Part shown: positions 8,275 to 17,618 of the stretch, piece by piece
Position numbering within the stretch: the stretch's first letter is position 1
Layout of the letters: each line of letters starts with the position of its first letter
DNA from: Atopobiaceae bacterium
Lineage (GTDB): Bacteria > Actinomycetota > Coriobacteriia > Coriobacteriales > Atopobiaceae
DNA length: 33,181 nucleotides
Reading direction: 5' to 3'
NCBI GenBank assembly: GCA_017459605.1
Contig: JAFUCQ010000040.1
Location: forward strand, 1-33,181
The notes under the pieces: model-generated
Told to the model about the DNA's origin: nothing
Database searches by the model: none
The model's input: the letters and a program-made list of their open reading frames with translations, nothing else
Made by a program: the position numbers and the translations under genes

Positions 8275-8880
8275 ATGGCAGAAAACACCGAAGAGACACA
8301 GGCACAAGAGGCCAAGCAGGATAAGGCTGCGAAGGTCACCCCGCGTCTGAAGGAGTATTACTTCTCCACTGTCCGCGACGAACTCACCAAGAAGTTCGAC
8401 TACAAAAACCCCCACCAAGTTCCTCGTTTCGAGAAGATCGTGGTAAACATGGGTGTTGGCGAGGCAGCCACCGACGCCAAGGCAATCGAGGGCGCTGTCG
8501 CAGACCTCACCACCATCACCGGCCAAAAGCCGCTCGTAACACACGCTCGCAAGTCAATCGCTACCTTTAAGCTTCGTCAGGGCATGGCCATTGGCGCTAA
8601 GGTAACGCTTCGCGGCGACCGCATGTGGGAGTTTCTCGACCGCCTGATTGCTGTTGCAATCCCGCGCATCCGCGACTTCCGTGGTATTTCTCCCACGAGC
8701 TTCGATGGCCGTGGCAATTTCTCGATGGGTGTTACCGAACAGCTCATCTTCCCCGAGATTGACTACGACAAAATCGACCGCACCCGCGGTATGGACATCA
8801 CAATTGTGACCTCCGCGCCCACCGACGAAGAGGGACGTGCACTTCTTGAGGCATTCCACTTCCCGTTCAAGCGCGACTAG
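8275..8880 (+). CDS. rplE: 50S ribosomal protein L5
   Basis: 201 aa, about 20 more than typical. The extra residues are a charged N-terminal stretch rich in Glu, Ala, Gln and Lys (residues 2-22). Core L5 follows: [50 protein letters not shown], then [19 protein letters not shown] and the C-terminal [11 protein letters not shown]5 carries 5S rRNA into the central protuberance and touches the P-site tRNA. The ATG at 8275 has AAAGGAG upstream, and I see no later start with a comparable site, so the extension is probably real. Confidence 0.97.
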   Translation: MAENTEETQAQEAKQDKAAKVTPRLKEYYFSTVRDELTKKFDYKNPHQVPRFEKIVVNMGVGEAATDAKAIEGAVADLTTITGQKPLVTHARKSIATFKLRQGMAIGAKVTLRGDRMWEFLDRLIAVAIPRIRDFRGISPTSFDGRGNFSMGVTEQLIFPEIDYDKIDRTRGMDITIVTSAPTDEEGRALLEAFHFPFKRD

Positions 8881-8967
8881 TTATATAGTAGAGAGGTTGC
8901 GCCGAAGCATCGTGTTTCGGCGCCCAGCCGATGCCAAAGGTGGCTCGGCAAACGTTAAGGAGGATTT
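8881..8967 (+). promoter_or_regulatory. Two hairpins between rplE and rpsZ
   Basis: GCGCCGAA / TTCGGCGC (8899-8923, perfect, 9-base loop) and GCCGA-T-GCC / GGC-TCGGC (8927-8949) follow each other. Neither has a T-run. AAGGAGG at 8957-8963 serves rpsZ. These are strong stems that could stabilise the upstream mRNA or bind a protein. Confidence 0.5.
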
Positions 8968-9153
8968 GTGGCTAAGACATCGATGATCGTCAAGGCTCAG
9001 CGCGACCCGAAGTTCTCAACGCGCACCCAAAATCGCTGCCAGAGATGCGGCCGTCCGCACTCGGTGTATCGCAAGTTTGGGCTGTGCCGCGTGTGCTTCC
9101 GTGAGTTGGCGAGCAGAGGCGAGCTTCCGGGCGTGCGTAAGGCAAGCTGGTAA
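8968..9153 (+). CDS. rpsZ: 30S ribosomal protein S14, zinc-binding type
   Basis: 61 aa, the normal size of the short zinc form. Two CxxC pairs (CQRC and CRVC) bind zinc. The segments [19 protein letters not shown] and [17 protein letters not shown] are diagnostic. Starts at GTG with AAGGAGG upstream. S14 is a 30S head protein. The zinc form is usual in Gram-positive bacteria; a zinc-free S14 may be encoded elsewhere. Confidence 0.97.
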   Translation: MAKTSMIVKAQRDPKFSTRTQNRCQRCGRPHSVYRKFGLCRVCFRELASRGELPGVRKASW

Positions 9154-9264
9154 GCAACCCGCTCAGTTGAGCGCAAACGACGGAGCTTCCGCGCGTCAGG
9201 CGTTCTTGCTAAGGGTGAGAACGAACCAACACGCTGGTTTCATCTCTAACGAAGGAGAAGCTAA
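9154..9264 (+). promoter_or_regulatory. Spacer before rpsH with short hairpins
   Basis: CGCTC-AGTT-GAGCG (9160-9173), GTTCT / AGAAC (9202-9222) and AACCA / TGGTT (9224-9239) are visible in 111 bases with no gene. GAAGGAGAAG before 9265 is the rpsH ribosome-binding site. Individually weak stems. Confidence 0.35.
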
Positions 9265-9669
9265 ATGAACGTAACCGATCCAATTGCGGATATGTTGACG
9301 CGAATTCGCAACGCAAATTCCGCTGGCAAAGACGAGGTCTCCATGCCGTCGAGCAAGGTCCTCGCTGAGCTGGCTCGCGTCTTTTTGGAGGAGGGCTACA
9401 TCAAGTCCTATGAGATTGAGGAAACCCATCCTCAAAAGACCCTCCATGTCCAGCTGAAGTATGGCGACAAGCGCAACAAGAACAAGGTCATCAAGGGTAT
9501 TAAGCGCATCTCAAAGCCCGGACTTCGCATTTACAGCTCTGCAGAAGACCTGCCGCGTGTTCTTGGCGGTCTTGGCACGGCGGTCATCTCGACCTCCAAG
9601 GGCGTTATGTGCGACCGTGACGCCCGCAAAGCTGGCGTTGGCGGCGAGGTCATCGCCTATATCTGGTAA
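9265..9669 (+). CDS. rpsH: 30S ribosomal protein S8
   Basis: 134 aa. [17 protein letters not shown] at the start, [38 protein letters not shown] and the end [30 protein letters not shown] are S8 signatures. S8 binds the 16S central domain and, in Escherichia coli, its own mRNA near rplE. Confidence 0.98.
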   Translation: MNVTDPIADMLTRIRNANSAGKDEVSMPSSKVLAELARVFLEEGYIKSYEIEETHPQKTLHVQLKYGDKRNKNKVIKGIKRISKPGLRIYSSAEDLPRVLGGLGTAVISTSKGVMCDRDARKAGVGGEVIAYIW

Positions 9670-9698
9670 CACTCGGCAGGACAAGGAAAGGAGATACC

Positions 9699-10235
9699 GT
9701 GTCTCGTATCGGAAAAATGCCTGTCCAGATTCCCGCCGGGGTTACTGTGACAGTAGATGGCACCACCGTAAGTGCCAAGAGCTCCAAAGGCGAGCTCACC
9801 CGTACCTTCTCAGATCTCATCCAGATCAAGCAGGAGGCTACAGAGATTGTGGTAGAGACCGTCAATGACAGCCGCGAGGCAAACTCTCAGCACGGTCTGA
9901 CCCGCACCCTCATCAACAACATGCTCATCGGCCTGTCTGAGGGCTATGAGAAGAAGCTCGAGCTTATCGGCGTTGGTTATCGTGCAACCCTCAAGGGTTC
10001 CACGCTTGAGCTTGCGCTCGGCTATTCTCACCCTGTTATTGTCGAGGCACCCGAGGGCATTACGTTTACGGTTCCTGACAACACGCACATCACCGTCTCA
10101 GGCATCAATAAGGAGCAAGTTGGCCAAATTGCTGCTGAGATTCGCAAGAAGCGTCCGCCCGAGCCCTACAAGGGCAAAGGTATTCGCTATGAGGGTGAGT
10201 ACGTACGTAGGAAGCTTGGTAAGGCTGCTAAGTAA
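9699..10235 (+). CDS. rplF: 50S ribosomal protein L6
   Basis: 178 aa. Starts at GTG with AAGGAG six bases upstream; [20 protein letters not shown] is the family N-terminus. Two homologous L6 domains are seen, with [20 protein letters not shown] in the middle and the C-terminal loop [20 protein letters not shown]6 stabilises the sarcin-ricin loop base near the factor-binding site. Confidence 0.98.
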   Translation: MSRIGKMPVQIPAGVTVTVDGTTVSAKSSKGELTRTFSDLIQIKQEATEIVVETVNDSREANSQHGLTRTLINNMLIGLSEGYEKKLELIGVGYRATLKGSTLELALGYSHPVIVEAPEGITFTVPDNTHITVSGINKEQVGQIAAEIRKKRPPEPYKGKGIRYEGEYVRRKLGKAAK

Positions 10236-10297
10236 CCCCTCGTATTGAGGGCAAGACCTCCACCCTGTCAGGTGGCGGCATTGACAAGGAGATGTTA
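10236..10297 (+). promoter_or_regulatory. Two hairpins between rplF and rplR
   Basis: CCCTC / GAGGG (10237-10251, loop GTATT) and CCACC / GGTGG (10260-10275, loop CTGTCA) fill the spacer. AAGGAG (10286-10291) is the rplR ribosome-binding site. Confidence 0.4.
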
Positions 10298-10666
10298 ATG
10301 AACAAACAGAAGGCGAAGAAGGCGGCCCTTAAACGCCGTGAGTGTAGGGTCCGCTCCAAGATCTTCGGCACAGCAGAGCGTCCGCGCCTGTCTGTGCATC
10401 GCACAAATGCGCACATCTATGCGCAAGTTATCGACGACGTTGACAGCAAGACCATCTGCACCTGCTCGACGCTTGACCCTGAGTTTCGCGCCACAGGCAA
10501 GCTTGGCTCCAACAAAGAGGCAGCTGAGCTCGTGGGACAGATTGTGGGAAAGCGAGCCGTCGAGGCTGGTGTCACCGAGGTTCAGTTTGACCGCGGTGGC
10601 CGTATTTACCATGGTCGTGTCAAGGCTCTCGCAGACGGTGCCCGCTCCGCGGGTCTGAAGTTCTAG
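10298..10666 (+). CDS. rplR: 50S ribosomal protein L18
   Basis: 122 aa from the ATG at 10298; an in-frame ATG at 10292 touches the AAGGAG site and is unlikely to be used. [20 protein letters not shown], the [20 protein letters not shown] helix and [20 protein letters not shown] then AGLKF identify L18, which binds 5S rRNA with L5. Confidence 0.97.
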   Translation: MNKQKAKKAALKRRECRVRSKIFGTAERPRLSVHRTNAHIYAQVIDDVDSKTICTCSTLDPEFRATGKLGSNKEAAELVGQIVGKRAVEAGVTEVQFDRGGRIYHGRVKALADGARSAGLKF

Positions 10667-10677
10667 GAGGATATGTA

Positions 10678-11205
10678 ATGGCTCGTGAACGAGATCGCAG
10701 GCGTCAGGAGGAGTCCGACCTTCAAGAGCGCGTCGTCTTCATCCACCGCGTCTCCAAGGTTGTGAAAGGTGGCCGTCGTTATTCTTTGGCAGCCCTCGTT
10801 GTTGTTGGCGATGGCAAAGGCAACGTCGGTGTTGGTATGGGCAAGTCCACCGAAGTACCCCTGGCAATTCAGAAGGGCGTCGACGACGCCAAGAAGAACA
10901 TGTTTAAGGTACCCGTTACCGAGGATGGTTCAATCCCGCACGCAGTTGAAGGTCACTATGGCGCAGGCCGCGTGCTTATCAAGCCGGCAGTCGAAGGTAC
11001 TGGTGTTATCGCCGGAGGTGCGGTGCGCCCCCTCTTCGAGCTTGCAGGCATCAAGAACGTGCTTTCTAAGTCCTTGGGGACAAACAACGCACTCAACATC
11101 ATCAAGGCAGCAGCTGAGGGTCTCAAGGAGCTTTCGAGCCCCGAGGAAACCGCCGAGCGTCGCGGCATCAGCGTTGCTGAGATGTTTGTCGGGAAGGAGG
11201 ACTAA
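10678..11205 (+). CDS. rpsE: 30S ribosomal protein S5
   Basis: 175 aa. [20 protein letters not shown] begins the double-stranded-RNA-binding-like domain, followed by [20 protein letters not shown] and the C-terminal [21 protein letters not shown]5 takes part in decoding accuracy and mRNA unwinding with S3 and S4; spectinomycin-resistance changes map to the KVVKGG loop in other species, which is intact here. TAGGAGG lies upstream. Confidence 0.98.
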   Translation: MARERDRRRQEESDLQERVVFIHRVSKVVKGGRRYSLAALVVVGDGKGNVGVGMGKSTEVPLAIQKGVDDAKKNMFKVPVTEDGSIPHAVEGHYGAGRVLIKPAVEGTGVIAGGAVRPLFELAGIKNVLSKSLGTNNALNIIKAAAEGLKELSSPEETAERRGISVAEMFVGKED

Positions 11206-11207
11206 CG

Positions 11208-11393
11208 ATGGCAAAGTCCCTCACCATTAAGCTCGTGCGCAGTGCCGTTGCGAGCGTGAAGAAAGATCAGACTGCAACCTGCAGGGCCCTTGGTCTTCGC
11301 AAGATCGGCGACGTCGTCGAGCAGCCTGACAACGAGAGCATCCGTGGACTGATCTTCAAGGTGAAGCACCTTGTCGACGTTGTTGAGAACTAG
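11208..11393 (+). CDS. rpmD: 50S ribosomal protein L30
   Basis: 61 aa. [38 protein letters not shown] and [17 protein letters not shown] match L30. Its GGGAAGGAGG ribosome-binding site lies in the end of rpsE, two bases away, so the two are likely coupled. Confidence 0.97.
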   Translation: MAKSLTIKLVRSAVASVKKDQTATCRALGLRKIGDVVEQPDNESIRGLIFKVKHLVDVVEN

Positions 11394-11404
11394 GAGTCCA
11401 AGAC

Positions 11405-11854
11405 ATGCAGCTCAATGATTTGAAGCCAGCCGAGGGTGCCAAGAAGGCTCGTAAGCGCCTTGGTCGCGGTAACTCCTCTGGTACCGGCACTACTGCCGGC
11501 CGTGGTTATAAGGGTCAGCTGTCGCGTTCTGGCGGTGGCAAGGGAGCAGGATTTGAAGGCGGACAGCAGCCTCTGGCAATGCGTTTGCCCAAGCTCCCCG
11601 GTTTTAAGAATCGCAATCGTGTCGAGTATGCGCCTGTCAACGTGGCACGTCTCGATGCCTACTTTGAGGATGGCGACACAGTAGACGCTGAGGCTCTGGT
11701 TGCCAAAGGCATCATCAAGTACGACACAACGCCGGTTAAGGTGTTGGGCGACGGCGAGCTTGCTAAGAAGCTTACCGTCAAGGTCGATAAGGTTTCTGCC
11801 TCTGCAAAGGCAAAAATTGAGGCAGCCGGTGGAAAGGTAGAGCTCCCGTGCTAG
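11405..11854 (+). CDS. rplO: 50S ribosomal protein L15
   Basis: 149 aa. [20 protein letters not shown], then [20 protein letters not shown], the [20 protein letters not shown] segment and the C-terminal [14 protein letters not shown] are typical L15. It is a late-assembly 23S rRNA binder. Its last seven bases overlap secY, implying coupled translation. Confidence 0.98.
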   Translation: MQLNDLKPAEGAKKARKRLGRGNSSGTGTTAGRGYKGQLSRSGGGKGAGFEGGQQPLAMRLPKLPGFKNRNRVEYAPVNVARLDAYFEDGDTVDAEALVAKGIIKYDTTPVKVLGDGELAKKLTVKVDKVSASAKAKIEAAGGKVELPC

Positions 11855-13134
11855 AAGGAATCGCAAATGCGTTTCGCCTTCCTGACTTGAGGAAGAAGCT
11901 GCTGTTCACGATAGCCATTATCGTGCTCTATCGTCTCGGCGCTTACGTTCCGCTTCCGGGCATCCCCTTTAGGCAGATGCTCGAGGCGTATCAAACGTCG
12001 ACCGACGGCACGAGTGCATTGGCAGTCCTGAACCTCTTCTCTGGCGGCGCACTCTCACGTATGTCAGTGTTCTGTCTTGGAATCATGCCCTACATCACAG
12101 CGCAGATTATTATGCAGATGATGCAGAGCGTTGTTCCCTCGCTTGCTAACCTTGCCAAAGAGGGCGAGGCAGGACGTCGCAAGATTACCCAGTACACCCG
12201 CTACTTCACCGTGGCACTCGCTCTGCTCAACGCTATTGGATATCTCTTCTTGTTTAAGAGCTCTACCTATGGCATTAGCTTTGCAGGTACGGGTTATCCC
12301 GAGTTTCTGATGGATATTGTCGCTGTAGTGACCATGCTTACTGGTGCCATCATCATCATGTGGTTTGGCGAGCTCATCACTCAACGCGGTATTGGCAACG
12401 GTATGTCACTCATCATCTTTGCCAACATCATGAGTGGTATTCCTACCTCGCTTCTCCAGTCGGTGTTGGGATCAGACAACGGCATGCTGCTGTCTATCTT
12501 GGTCATCATTGCAGTGGTGGCAATCATCCCCATCATCGTTTACATCGAGCGTGGACAAAGGCGCATTCAGGTGCAGTACGCAAAGCGTGTTGTTGGCCGC
12601 AGGATGATGGGTGGTCAGTCTACCTATCTGCCCATTAAGGTCAACACTGCTGGCGTCGTGCCTATCATCTTTGCAAGTGCCATTCTGTACTTTCCGGCAC
12701 AAATCGCTGTCTTCTTCCCCAATGTGGGCTGGATTAATGCGTTTGCAAATGCGGTGTCTAACGGTTGGCTCAACTGGATTTTGACCCTGCTGCTCATCGT
12801 GTTTTTCGCATACTTCTACACTTCTATGGTGTTCAATCCTGATGAGACGGCAGATAACCTGCGCAAGCAGGGTGGCTTTATTCCAGGCGTTCGTCCTGGT
12901 GCTGCCACCGCGTCATACATCAAAAATACGCTCGATCACATCACACTTCCGGGCGCTTTACTGATGGCTTTCATCGCTGTTGTTCCTGCCATCATCTTTG
13001 CGTTCACCAACAACCAGCTCGTTCAAACCTTCGGCGGAACGTCCATCCTGATTATGGTTGGCGTTGCCCTCGACACTATGTCGCAGATTGAGAGTCAGCT
13101 CAAGATGCACGATTACGGCGGAATCTTTAAGTAA
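11848..13134 (+). CDS. secY: Protein translocase subunit SecY
   Basis: 428 aa with about ten hydrophobic membrane segments. [33 protein letters not shown], the plug-region segment [20 protein letters not shown] and [31 protein letters not shown], and the cytosolic loop [20 protein letters not shown] identify it. SecY forms the pore for Sec-dependent export and membrane insertion with SecE and SecG. Starts at GTG inside rplO (overlap of seven bases). Its place after rplO is conserved in most bacteria. Confidence 0.98.
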   Translation: MLEGIANAFRLPDLRKKLLFTIAIIVLYRLGAYVPLPGIPFRQMLEAYQTSTDGTSALAVLNLFSGGALSRMSVFCLGIMPYITAQIIMQMMQSVVPSLANLAKEGEAGRRKITQYTRYFTVALALLNAIGYLFLFKSSTYGISFAGTGYPEFLMDIVAVVTMLTGAIIIMWFGELITQRGIGNGMSLIIFANIMSGIPTSLLQSVLGSDNGMLLSILVIIAVVAIIPIIVYIERGQRRIQVQYAKRVVGRRMMGGQSTYLPIKVNTAGVVPIIFASAILYFPAQIAVFFPNVGWINAFANAVSNGWLNWILTLLLIVFFAYFYTSMVFNPDETADNLRKQGGFIPGVRPGAATASYIKNTLDHITLPGALLMAFIAVVPAIIFAFTNNQLVQTFGGTSILIMVGVALDTMSQIESQLKMHDYGGIFK

Positions 13135-13148
13135 GAAGGGGAGTGGCC

Positions 13149-13775
13149 ATGAACATCGTTTTGCTCGGCGCACCTGGCGCTGGAAAAGGTACACAGGCAC
13201 AAAAGCTCGTAGCCGATTATGGCATTGCCCATATCTCGACAGGCGATTTGCTTCGTGCTGCGGTTAAGGCTCAAAGTCCGCTTGGCATTAAGGCCAAGGG
13301 CTACATGGATGCAGGCGAGCTTGTTCCTGATGAGCTGGTTATCGACCTTGTCAAGGAGCGCCTTGCTGCCGATGACTGCCAGGAAGGCTTCATCTTGGAT
13401 GGCTTCCCAAGAAATACTGCACAGGCTGTCTCGCTTGATTCTGAGCTGAGCGAATTGGGCAAGCCGCTTGATTCAGCACTGCTCGTTGCTGTTGAGCCCG
13501 ATGTTATTGTCGAGCGCCTGAGTTCTCGTCGCACCTGCCGTGCATGCGGCTTTACCGGCAGCACCAAGCATGAGTCATGCCCAAACTGCGGTGGCGAGAT
13601 GCATCAGCGCGATGACGACAAACCCGAGACCGTCCAGAACCGTCTCGACGTCTATCAAAGCCAGACTGCTCCGCTCGTTGAGTACTATCGCGGTCAGGGC
13701 ATTTTGATGGAGGTCGACGGTGACCGTCCGGTTGATGAGGTCTATGTCGACGTGAAGAACCTGCTCGGCCTCTAA
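13149..13775 (+). CDS. adk: Adenylate kinase (zinc-LID type)
   Basis: 208 aa from the ATG at 13149 (GGGGAG upstream; a GTG at 13143 lies inside that site). P-loop GAPGAGKGTQ at 7-16; STGDLLR at 30-36; the DGFPR motif at 84-88; a LID with Cys130, Cys133, Cys144 and Cys147, four zinc ligands as in Gram-positive enzymes; and a late QTAPLVEYY helix. Catalyses ATP + AMP to two ADP in the cytosol. Located between secY and map as in many Gram-positives. Confidence 0.98.
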   Translation: MNIVLLGAPGAGKGTQAQKLVADYGIAHISTGDLLRAAVKAQSPLGIKAKGYMDAGELVPDELVIDLVKERLAADDCQEGFILDGFPRNTAQAVSLDSELSELGKPLDSALLVAVEPDVIVERLSSRRTCRACGFTGSTKHESCPNCGGEMHQRDDDKPETVQNRLDVYQSQTAPLVEYYRGQGILMEVDGDRPVDEVYVDVKNLLGL

Positions 13776-13790
13776 GGAACACGTCTGACC

Positions 13791-14579
13791 ATGATTCACA
13801 TCAAGACTCCTGAAGAAATTGAACAGATGAAAGCTGCGGGGCGCCTGTCTAAGCAGGCGCTGCGCCGTGTTGGTGCCCATGTTAAACCGGGTATTTCAAC
13901 CCTAGAGCTCGACGGCATTGCCGAGGGCTTCATTCGTCTGCATAAAGGTATCCCCGCATTTAAGGGTTACAACGGTTTTCCCGGAACTATCTGCTCGAGT
14001 GTTAATGAGCAGGTTGTTCACGGGATTCCGTCTCCTGAGGCCATTTTGGAAGAGGGAGATCTTGTCTCCATTGACACCGGTGCTGTGGTTGATGGCTGGG
14101 TAGGAGACAACGCATGGACTTTCTTCTGTGGAAAGCCCAGCGAAGAGGCAAAGGCTTTGTGTGAGATTACCTTCGATTGCTTGAAGGCTGCCATAGAAAT
14201 GGCAGTGCCGGGCAACCGCGTTGGCGACATTGGATATGCGGTTCAAGAACTTGCCGAGCGTCACGGCTATGGTGTAGTGCGTGATTACACTGGACACGGC
14301 GTTGGTCACACCATGCACGAAGATCCAAGTGTGCGCAACTACGGTAAGCGCGGTCGTGGTGTTCGTCTCACAGAAGGTATGGTCATTGCCATCGAGCCCA
14401 TGATTACTCTGGGCGGCTATGACTGCAAAACACTGAGCAACGGTTGGACGGTTGTCACGACAGACGGCTCACCAGCTGCTCATTATGAAAACACCGTGGC
14501 TATCACCAAAGATGGTCCCGTGGTTTTAACCCAAGATGATGAAGGCCCGTGGTGTCCTCTTGAGGGAGGCTACGCATAA
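13791..14579 (+). CDS. map: Methionine aminopeptidase, type I
   Basis: 262 aa. The five metal ligands align with the Escherichia coli enzyme at a constant offset of two: Asp95, Asp106, His169, Glu202 and Glu233, with His77 as the substrate-binding histidine. Motifs seen: SSVNEQVVHGIP, DTGAVVDGWVGDNAWTF, YTGHGVGHTMHEDP, IEPMI, HYENTVAIT. Removes the initiator methionine from nascent chains. The C-terminus (DDEGPWCPLEGG) is slightly longer than average. No N-terminal zinc finger or SH3-binding extension is present. Confidence 0.97.
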   Translation: MIHIKTPEEIEQMKAAGRLSKQALRRVGAHVKPGISTLELDGIAEGFIRLHKGIPAFKGYNGFPGTICSSVNEQVVHGIPSPEAILEEGDLVSIDTGAVVDGWVGDNAWTFFCGKPSEEAKALCEITFDCLKAAIEMAVPGNRVGDIGYAVQELAERHGYGVVRDYTGHGVGHTMHEDPSVRNYGKRGRGVRLTEGMVIAIEPMITLGGYDCKTLSNGWTVVTTDGSPAAHYENTVAITKDGPVVLTQDDEGPWCPLEGGYA

Positions 14580-14626
14580 GGCCAAACGGCGAAAAGCGTA
14601 CGTTTAGTGCACGAGTAAAGTTTCCG

Positions 14627-14655
14627 TGGACTGAATGGTGCACTTTCGCTATTAT
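14627..14655 (+). promoter_or_regulatory. Candidate internal promoter for infA
   Basis: TGGACT (14627-14632), 17 bases, TATTAT (14650-14655) lie 38 bases upstream of the infA start in a 113-base spacer. Boxes match the sigma-70 consensus at 4 and 5 of 6. It would allow the infA-to-rplQ part to be expressed on its own. Confidence 0.45.
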
Positions 14656-14692
14656 GAACAGTTGCTGTCAGTACGAAGAAAGGTAACAGCAC

Positions 14693-14911
14693 GTGAAGAA
14701 GGAAGATGCCATCGAGCTAGAGGGAACGGTAGTAGAGCCCCTTCCCAACGCCATGTTCAAAGTCGAACTCGAAAACGGGCACACCATTCTCTGCGTAATT
14801 TCGGGAAAGATTCGTATGAACTATATTCGCATCCTTCCTGGAGACAAGGTTGTAGTCGAGATTTCTCCCTATGACCTTTCGCTTGGACGCATCACCTACC
14901 GTTATAAGTAG
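14693..14911 (+). CDS. infA: Translation initiation factor IF-1
   Basis: 72 aa, the standard length. Starts at GTG ([20 protein letters not shown]). The S1/OB-fold pattern [51 protein letters not shown] is that of IF-1, which blocks the A site during initiation. It has a purine-rich GAAAGG upstream and a candidate promoter of its own. Confidence 0.98.
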   Translation: MKKEDAIELEGTVVEPLPNAMFKVELENGHTILCVISGKIRMNYIRILPGDKVVVEISPYDLSLGRITYRYK

Positions 14912-15080
14912 GCGATAGTCTCATGCCGCCTTCGGGCGGTATGCTGGTTTACCAGCATGTCTGATACACGTTGGTCGCAGCCTGTGGCTGAGGTGTGTTG
15001 GATGAATCAGCCTCGGGAATTAACGCCAGCGGCTGGGCGAGTATATACGTTCGGACAGGCTCTTAAAGAGAGGGAGAACG
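14912..15080 (+). promoter_or_regulatory. Structured leader before rpmJ
   Basis: Hairpin 1 pairs 14922-14930 with 14935-14943 (nine pairs, one G-U) around a TTCG tetraloop. Hairpin 2, ATGCTGG-TTTA-CCAGCAT (14941-14958), shares three bases with it. Further on, CAGCC occurs at 14978 and 15008 and GGCTG at 14986 and 15031, giving alternative pairings. In Escherichia coli S4 represses the alpha operon (rpsM-rpsK-rpsD-rpoA-rplQ) through a pseudoknot upstream of rpsM, so an S4 target is a reasonable guess. No T-run follows either hairpin. Confidence 0.5.
15020..15047 (+). promoter_or_regulatory. Candidate promoter upstream of rpmJ
   Basis: TTAACG (15020-15025), 16 bases, TATATA (15042-15047). Transcription would start about 25 bases before the rpmJ ATG, after most of the leader structure. 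Boxes are moderate matches. Confidence 0.3.
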
Positions 15081-15194
15081 ATGAAGGTACGTCCTTCTGT
15101 CAAGAAGATGTGCGACAAATGCAAGATTATCCGTCGTCATGGACGAGTTCTTGTCATTTGCGACAATCCGCGCCACAAGCAGCGCCAGGGCTAA
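15081..15194 (+). CDS. rpmJ: 50S ribosomal protein L36
   Basis: 37 aa, starting [20 protein letters not shown] and ending NPRHKQRQG. The zinc-binding set Cys11, Cys14, Cys27 and His32 is present, so this is the zinc form. GGGAG lies six bases before the ATG. The gene sits between infA and rpsM as in most bacteria. Confidence 0.97.
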   Translation: MKVRPSVKKMCDKCKIIRRHGRVLVICDNPRHKQRQG

Positions 15195-15209
15195 GAGAGG
15201 AGACCGCAG

Positions 15210-15581
15210 TTGGCCCGTATTCATGGTGTCGACCTACCGCGCGAGAAGCGTGTTGAGATTGGTCTGACTTACATCTTTGGCATCGGCCGCACCCGCGCAA
15301 CCAAGATTTGTGAGGGTTGTGGAGTCGATCCATCAACTCGCGTCCGTGACCTTACTGAAGAAGAGGTCACACGCATGCGTGATTTTATCGATGAGCACTA
15401 CGTAATCGAGGGCGACCTTCGCCGCGATCGTAGGCAAAATGTTGCTCGCCTCATGGAGATTGGCTGCTATCGCGGCCTTCGCCATCGTAAGGGACTCCCG
15501 ACCCGCGGCCAGCGTACGCACACCAACGCGCGCACCCGCAAGGGTCCGCGTCGTCAAGTCGGCGGTAGGAAGAACAAGTAA
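15210..15581 (+). CDS. rpsM: 30S ribosomal protein S13
   Basis: 123 aa. Starts at TTG with GAGAGGAGA upstream; the residues after it ([20 protein letters not shown]) are the invariant S13 N-terminus, so no other start fits. A helix-two-turn-helix part ([20 protein letters not shown]) and the basic tail ([20 protein letters not shown]) are seen. S13 contacts the P-site tRNA and forms bridges B1a/B1b. The TTG start may keep output low. Confidence 0.97.
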   Translation: MARIHGVDLPREKRVEIGLTYIFGIGRTRATKICEGCGVDPSTRVRDLTEEEVTRMRDFIDEHYVIEGDLRRDRRQNVARLMEIGCYRGLRHRKGLPTRGQRTHTNARTRKGPRRQVGGRKNK

Positions 15582-15595
15582 GGGGAGTCTGAGAC

Positions 15596-15994
15596 ATGGC
15601 AGCTAAGAAAACAACGTCGACGCGCGTCCGTCGTGCCGACCGTAAAAACATCGCTGTGGGCCAGGCCCACATCAAGAGCACCTTTAACAACACCATTGTT
15701 TCTATCACCGACCCCCAGGGCAATGTCATTGCTTGGCAGTCGGCTGGTACTGTTGGTTTCAAGGGATCTCGTAAGTCCACCCCCTTTGCAGCTCAGATGG
15801 CTGCTGAGGCCTGTGCAAAGGCAGCTATGGAGCATGGCCTTCGCAAGGTATCGGTGTTCGTAAAGGGCCCCGGCTCTGGTCGCGAGACCGCTATTCGCTC
15901 ACTTCAGGCAGCAGGCCTCGAGGTTTCGAGCATTCAGGACAAGACCCCCATTCCGCACAACGGTTGCCGTCCGTGCAAGCGTCGTCGCGTGTAG
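15596..15994 (+). CDS. rpsK: 30S ribosomal protein S11
   Basis: 132 aa. [80 protein letters not shown] and the end [16 protein letters not shown] are unmistakable S11. It forms the 30S platform and lines the E site. Confidence 0.98.
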   Translation: MAAKKTTSTRVRRADRKNIAVGQAHIKSTFNNTIVSITDPQGNVIAWQSAGTVGFKGSRKSTPFAAQMAAEACAKAAMEHGLRKVSVFVKGPGSGRETAIRSLQAAGLEVSSIQDKTPIPHNGCRPCKRRRV

Positions 15995-16012
15995 TGAAGA
16001 GAGGAAACCAGC

Positions 16013-16618
16013 ATGGCAGTGGATAGGACCCCTGTCCTGAAAAGGTGCAGGGCACTCGATATCGAGCCCTCCATTATGGGGCTCAACAAGAAGAGTAACC
16101 GCCAGCCCAGGCGCTCTCGTCGTCAGATGAGTGAGTATGGTCTGCAGCTTCGTGAGAAGCAGAAGGCCAAGTTCATCTATGGCGTTCTTGAGAAGCAGTT
16201 CCATGGCTACTACGATGCAGCCCGCCGCCTGGAAGGCATTACCGGCGACAACCTCATGATTATTCTCGAGACCCGTCTCGACAATGTTGTGTTCAGGCTT
16301 GGTTTTGCTCGTACACGTAAAGAGGCTCGCCAGACAGTACGCCACGGTCACATCACCGTTAATGGTCGTCGCGTTGACATCCCGTCATATCGCGTGAAAC
16401 CCGGCGATTTGGTTGCTGTTGGACCCAAGTACAAGAACCTGCTTCCCATCAAGGAGGCAATCATCGCAAGCGAACATGTAGCTGTTCCTGGCTGGCTTGA
16501 GGTCGACATTGAAAAGCTCCAGGGTTCAGTTTTGCAGCTTCCGGTCAGAGATCAAATTGACCTGATTACCAGCGAAACTATCAATCCACAGCTCATCATC
16601 GAGCTCTACTCCAAGTAA
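16013..16618 (+). CDS. rpsD: 30S ribosomal protein S4
   Basis: 201 aa. Core motifs: EYGLQLREKQKAKFIYGVLE, QFHGYYDAARR, then an S4 RNA-binding domain (LETRLDNVVFRLGFARTRKE, ARQTVRHGHITVNGRRVDIP, SYRVKPGD). The N-terminus has a single cysteine, so it is the zinc-free type. S4 nucleates 16S 5'-domain assembly and in several bacteria represses its own operon; the rpmJ leader is a possible target. Confidence 0.98.
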   Translation: MAVDRTPVLKRCRALDIEPSIMGLNKKSNRQPRRSRRQMSEYGLQLREKQKAKFIYGVLEKQFHGYYDAARRLEGITGDNLMIILETRLDNVVFRLGFARTRKEARQTVRHGHITVNGRRVDIPSYRVKPGDLVAVGPKYKNLLPIKEAIIASEHVAVPGWLEVDIEKLQGSVLQLPVRDQIDLITSETINPQLIIELYSK

Positions 16619-16640
16619 CCCTTTTTTGTTGGAGGTTTAC

Positions 16641-17582
16641 ATGTCCGATTTCATCAAGCCTCAAGTGGCTGTCGAGGAGGTCAACGACTGCCTAAGCCGT
16701 GTTACTGTAGAGCCGCTCGAGCGTGGCTATGGTGACACCCTCGGTAACTCGATTCGCCGCGTGTTGCTTTCTTCCCTTGCGGGAGCAGCTGTTCAGGCCA
16801 TCCAGATTGATGGCGTGCAGCATGAGTTTTCGACGATTGAGGGCGTCTATGAAGATGTCACCGATATCGTTTTGAACGTCAAAGAGCTTGTATTTAGCTC
16901 TAACGGTACAGGTGACGAGGCTACCGCTTCCATCAACGTTGATGGTCCGTGCGTGGTTACGGGTGGGGACTTCATGGTTCCTGCTGAGTTTGAGCTCGTC
17001 AATCCTGACCATAAGATTTGTACGCTCGCAGAAGGCGCACATCTCAAGATGCAGATGCGTATTGGCATTGGCCGCGGCTATGTCTCTGGTGCAGAGAATG
17101 AGCGCGCAGATGATCCCATCGGTATCATCCATGTTGACTCGCTCTTCTCGCCCGTGCGTCGCTGCGCTAAGTCAGTTGAGCCTTGCCGCGTAGGCCAGCA
17201 CACCGACTACGACCGCCTCATTCTCGAGGTCGAGACCAACGGGGCTATAACCCCTATCGAGGCTGTTGTTGAGTCTGCCAACATCATCAACCAGCACATG
17301 GGTGCTTTTATGGCCCTGTCTGATGAGGGTGAGCAGGCTGAGGAGGTTTCAATCTTTGCTACGGGTGAGGACGAGGATAACTCTGAGCTCAACCGCCAGA
17401 TTGAAGACCTTGACTTGTCGGTCCGTTCGTACAACTGCCTCAAGCGTGCTGGCATCCATGAGGTTCGCCAGCTCGTAGATTTCTCGGAGAATGACCTGCT
17501 GAACATTCGTAACTTCGGCGTGAAGTCTATCGAGGAAGTAAAAGATAAGCTCGAGTCGATGGGTCTGGGCCTCAAGCCCTAG
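16641..17582 (+). CDS. rpoA: RNA polymerase alpha subunit
   Basis: 313 aa from the ATG at 16641 with GGAGG five bases upstream; the frame opens earlier at a TTG (16626) without a usable site. The N-terminal assembly domain (FIKPQVAVEEVNDCLSRVTV, EPLERGYGDTLGNSIRRVLL, HEFSTIEGVYEDVTDIVLN) is followed by an acidic linker (about 235-247) and the alpha-CTD (LDLSVRSYNCLKRAGIHEVR, NIRNFGVKSIEEVKDKL). The CTD binds UP elements and activators. Confidence 0.98.
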   Translation: MSDFIKPQVAVEEVNDCLSRVTVEPLERGYGDTLGNSIRRVLLSSLAGAAVQAIQIDGVQHEFSTIEGVYEDVTDIVLNVKELVFSSNGTGDEATASINVDGPCVVTGGDFMVPAEFELVNPDHKICTLAEGAHLKMQMRIGIGRGYVSGAENERADDPIGIIHVDSLFSPVRRCAKSVEPCRVGQHTDYDRLILEVETNGAITPIEAVVESANIINQHMGAFMALSDEGEQAEEVSIFATGEDEDNSELNRQIEDLDLSVRSYNCLKRAGIHEVRQLVDFSENDLLNIRNFGVKSIEEVKDKLESMGLGLKP

Positions 17583-17618
17583 CATCGGCGCACGTGATTC
17601 GCATAGGAGCGACGAGAG

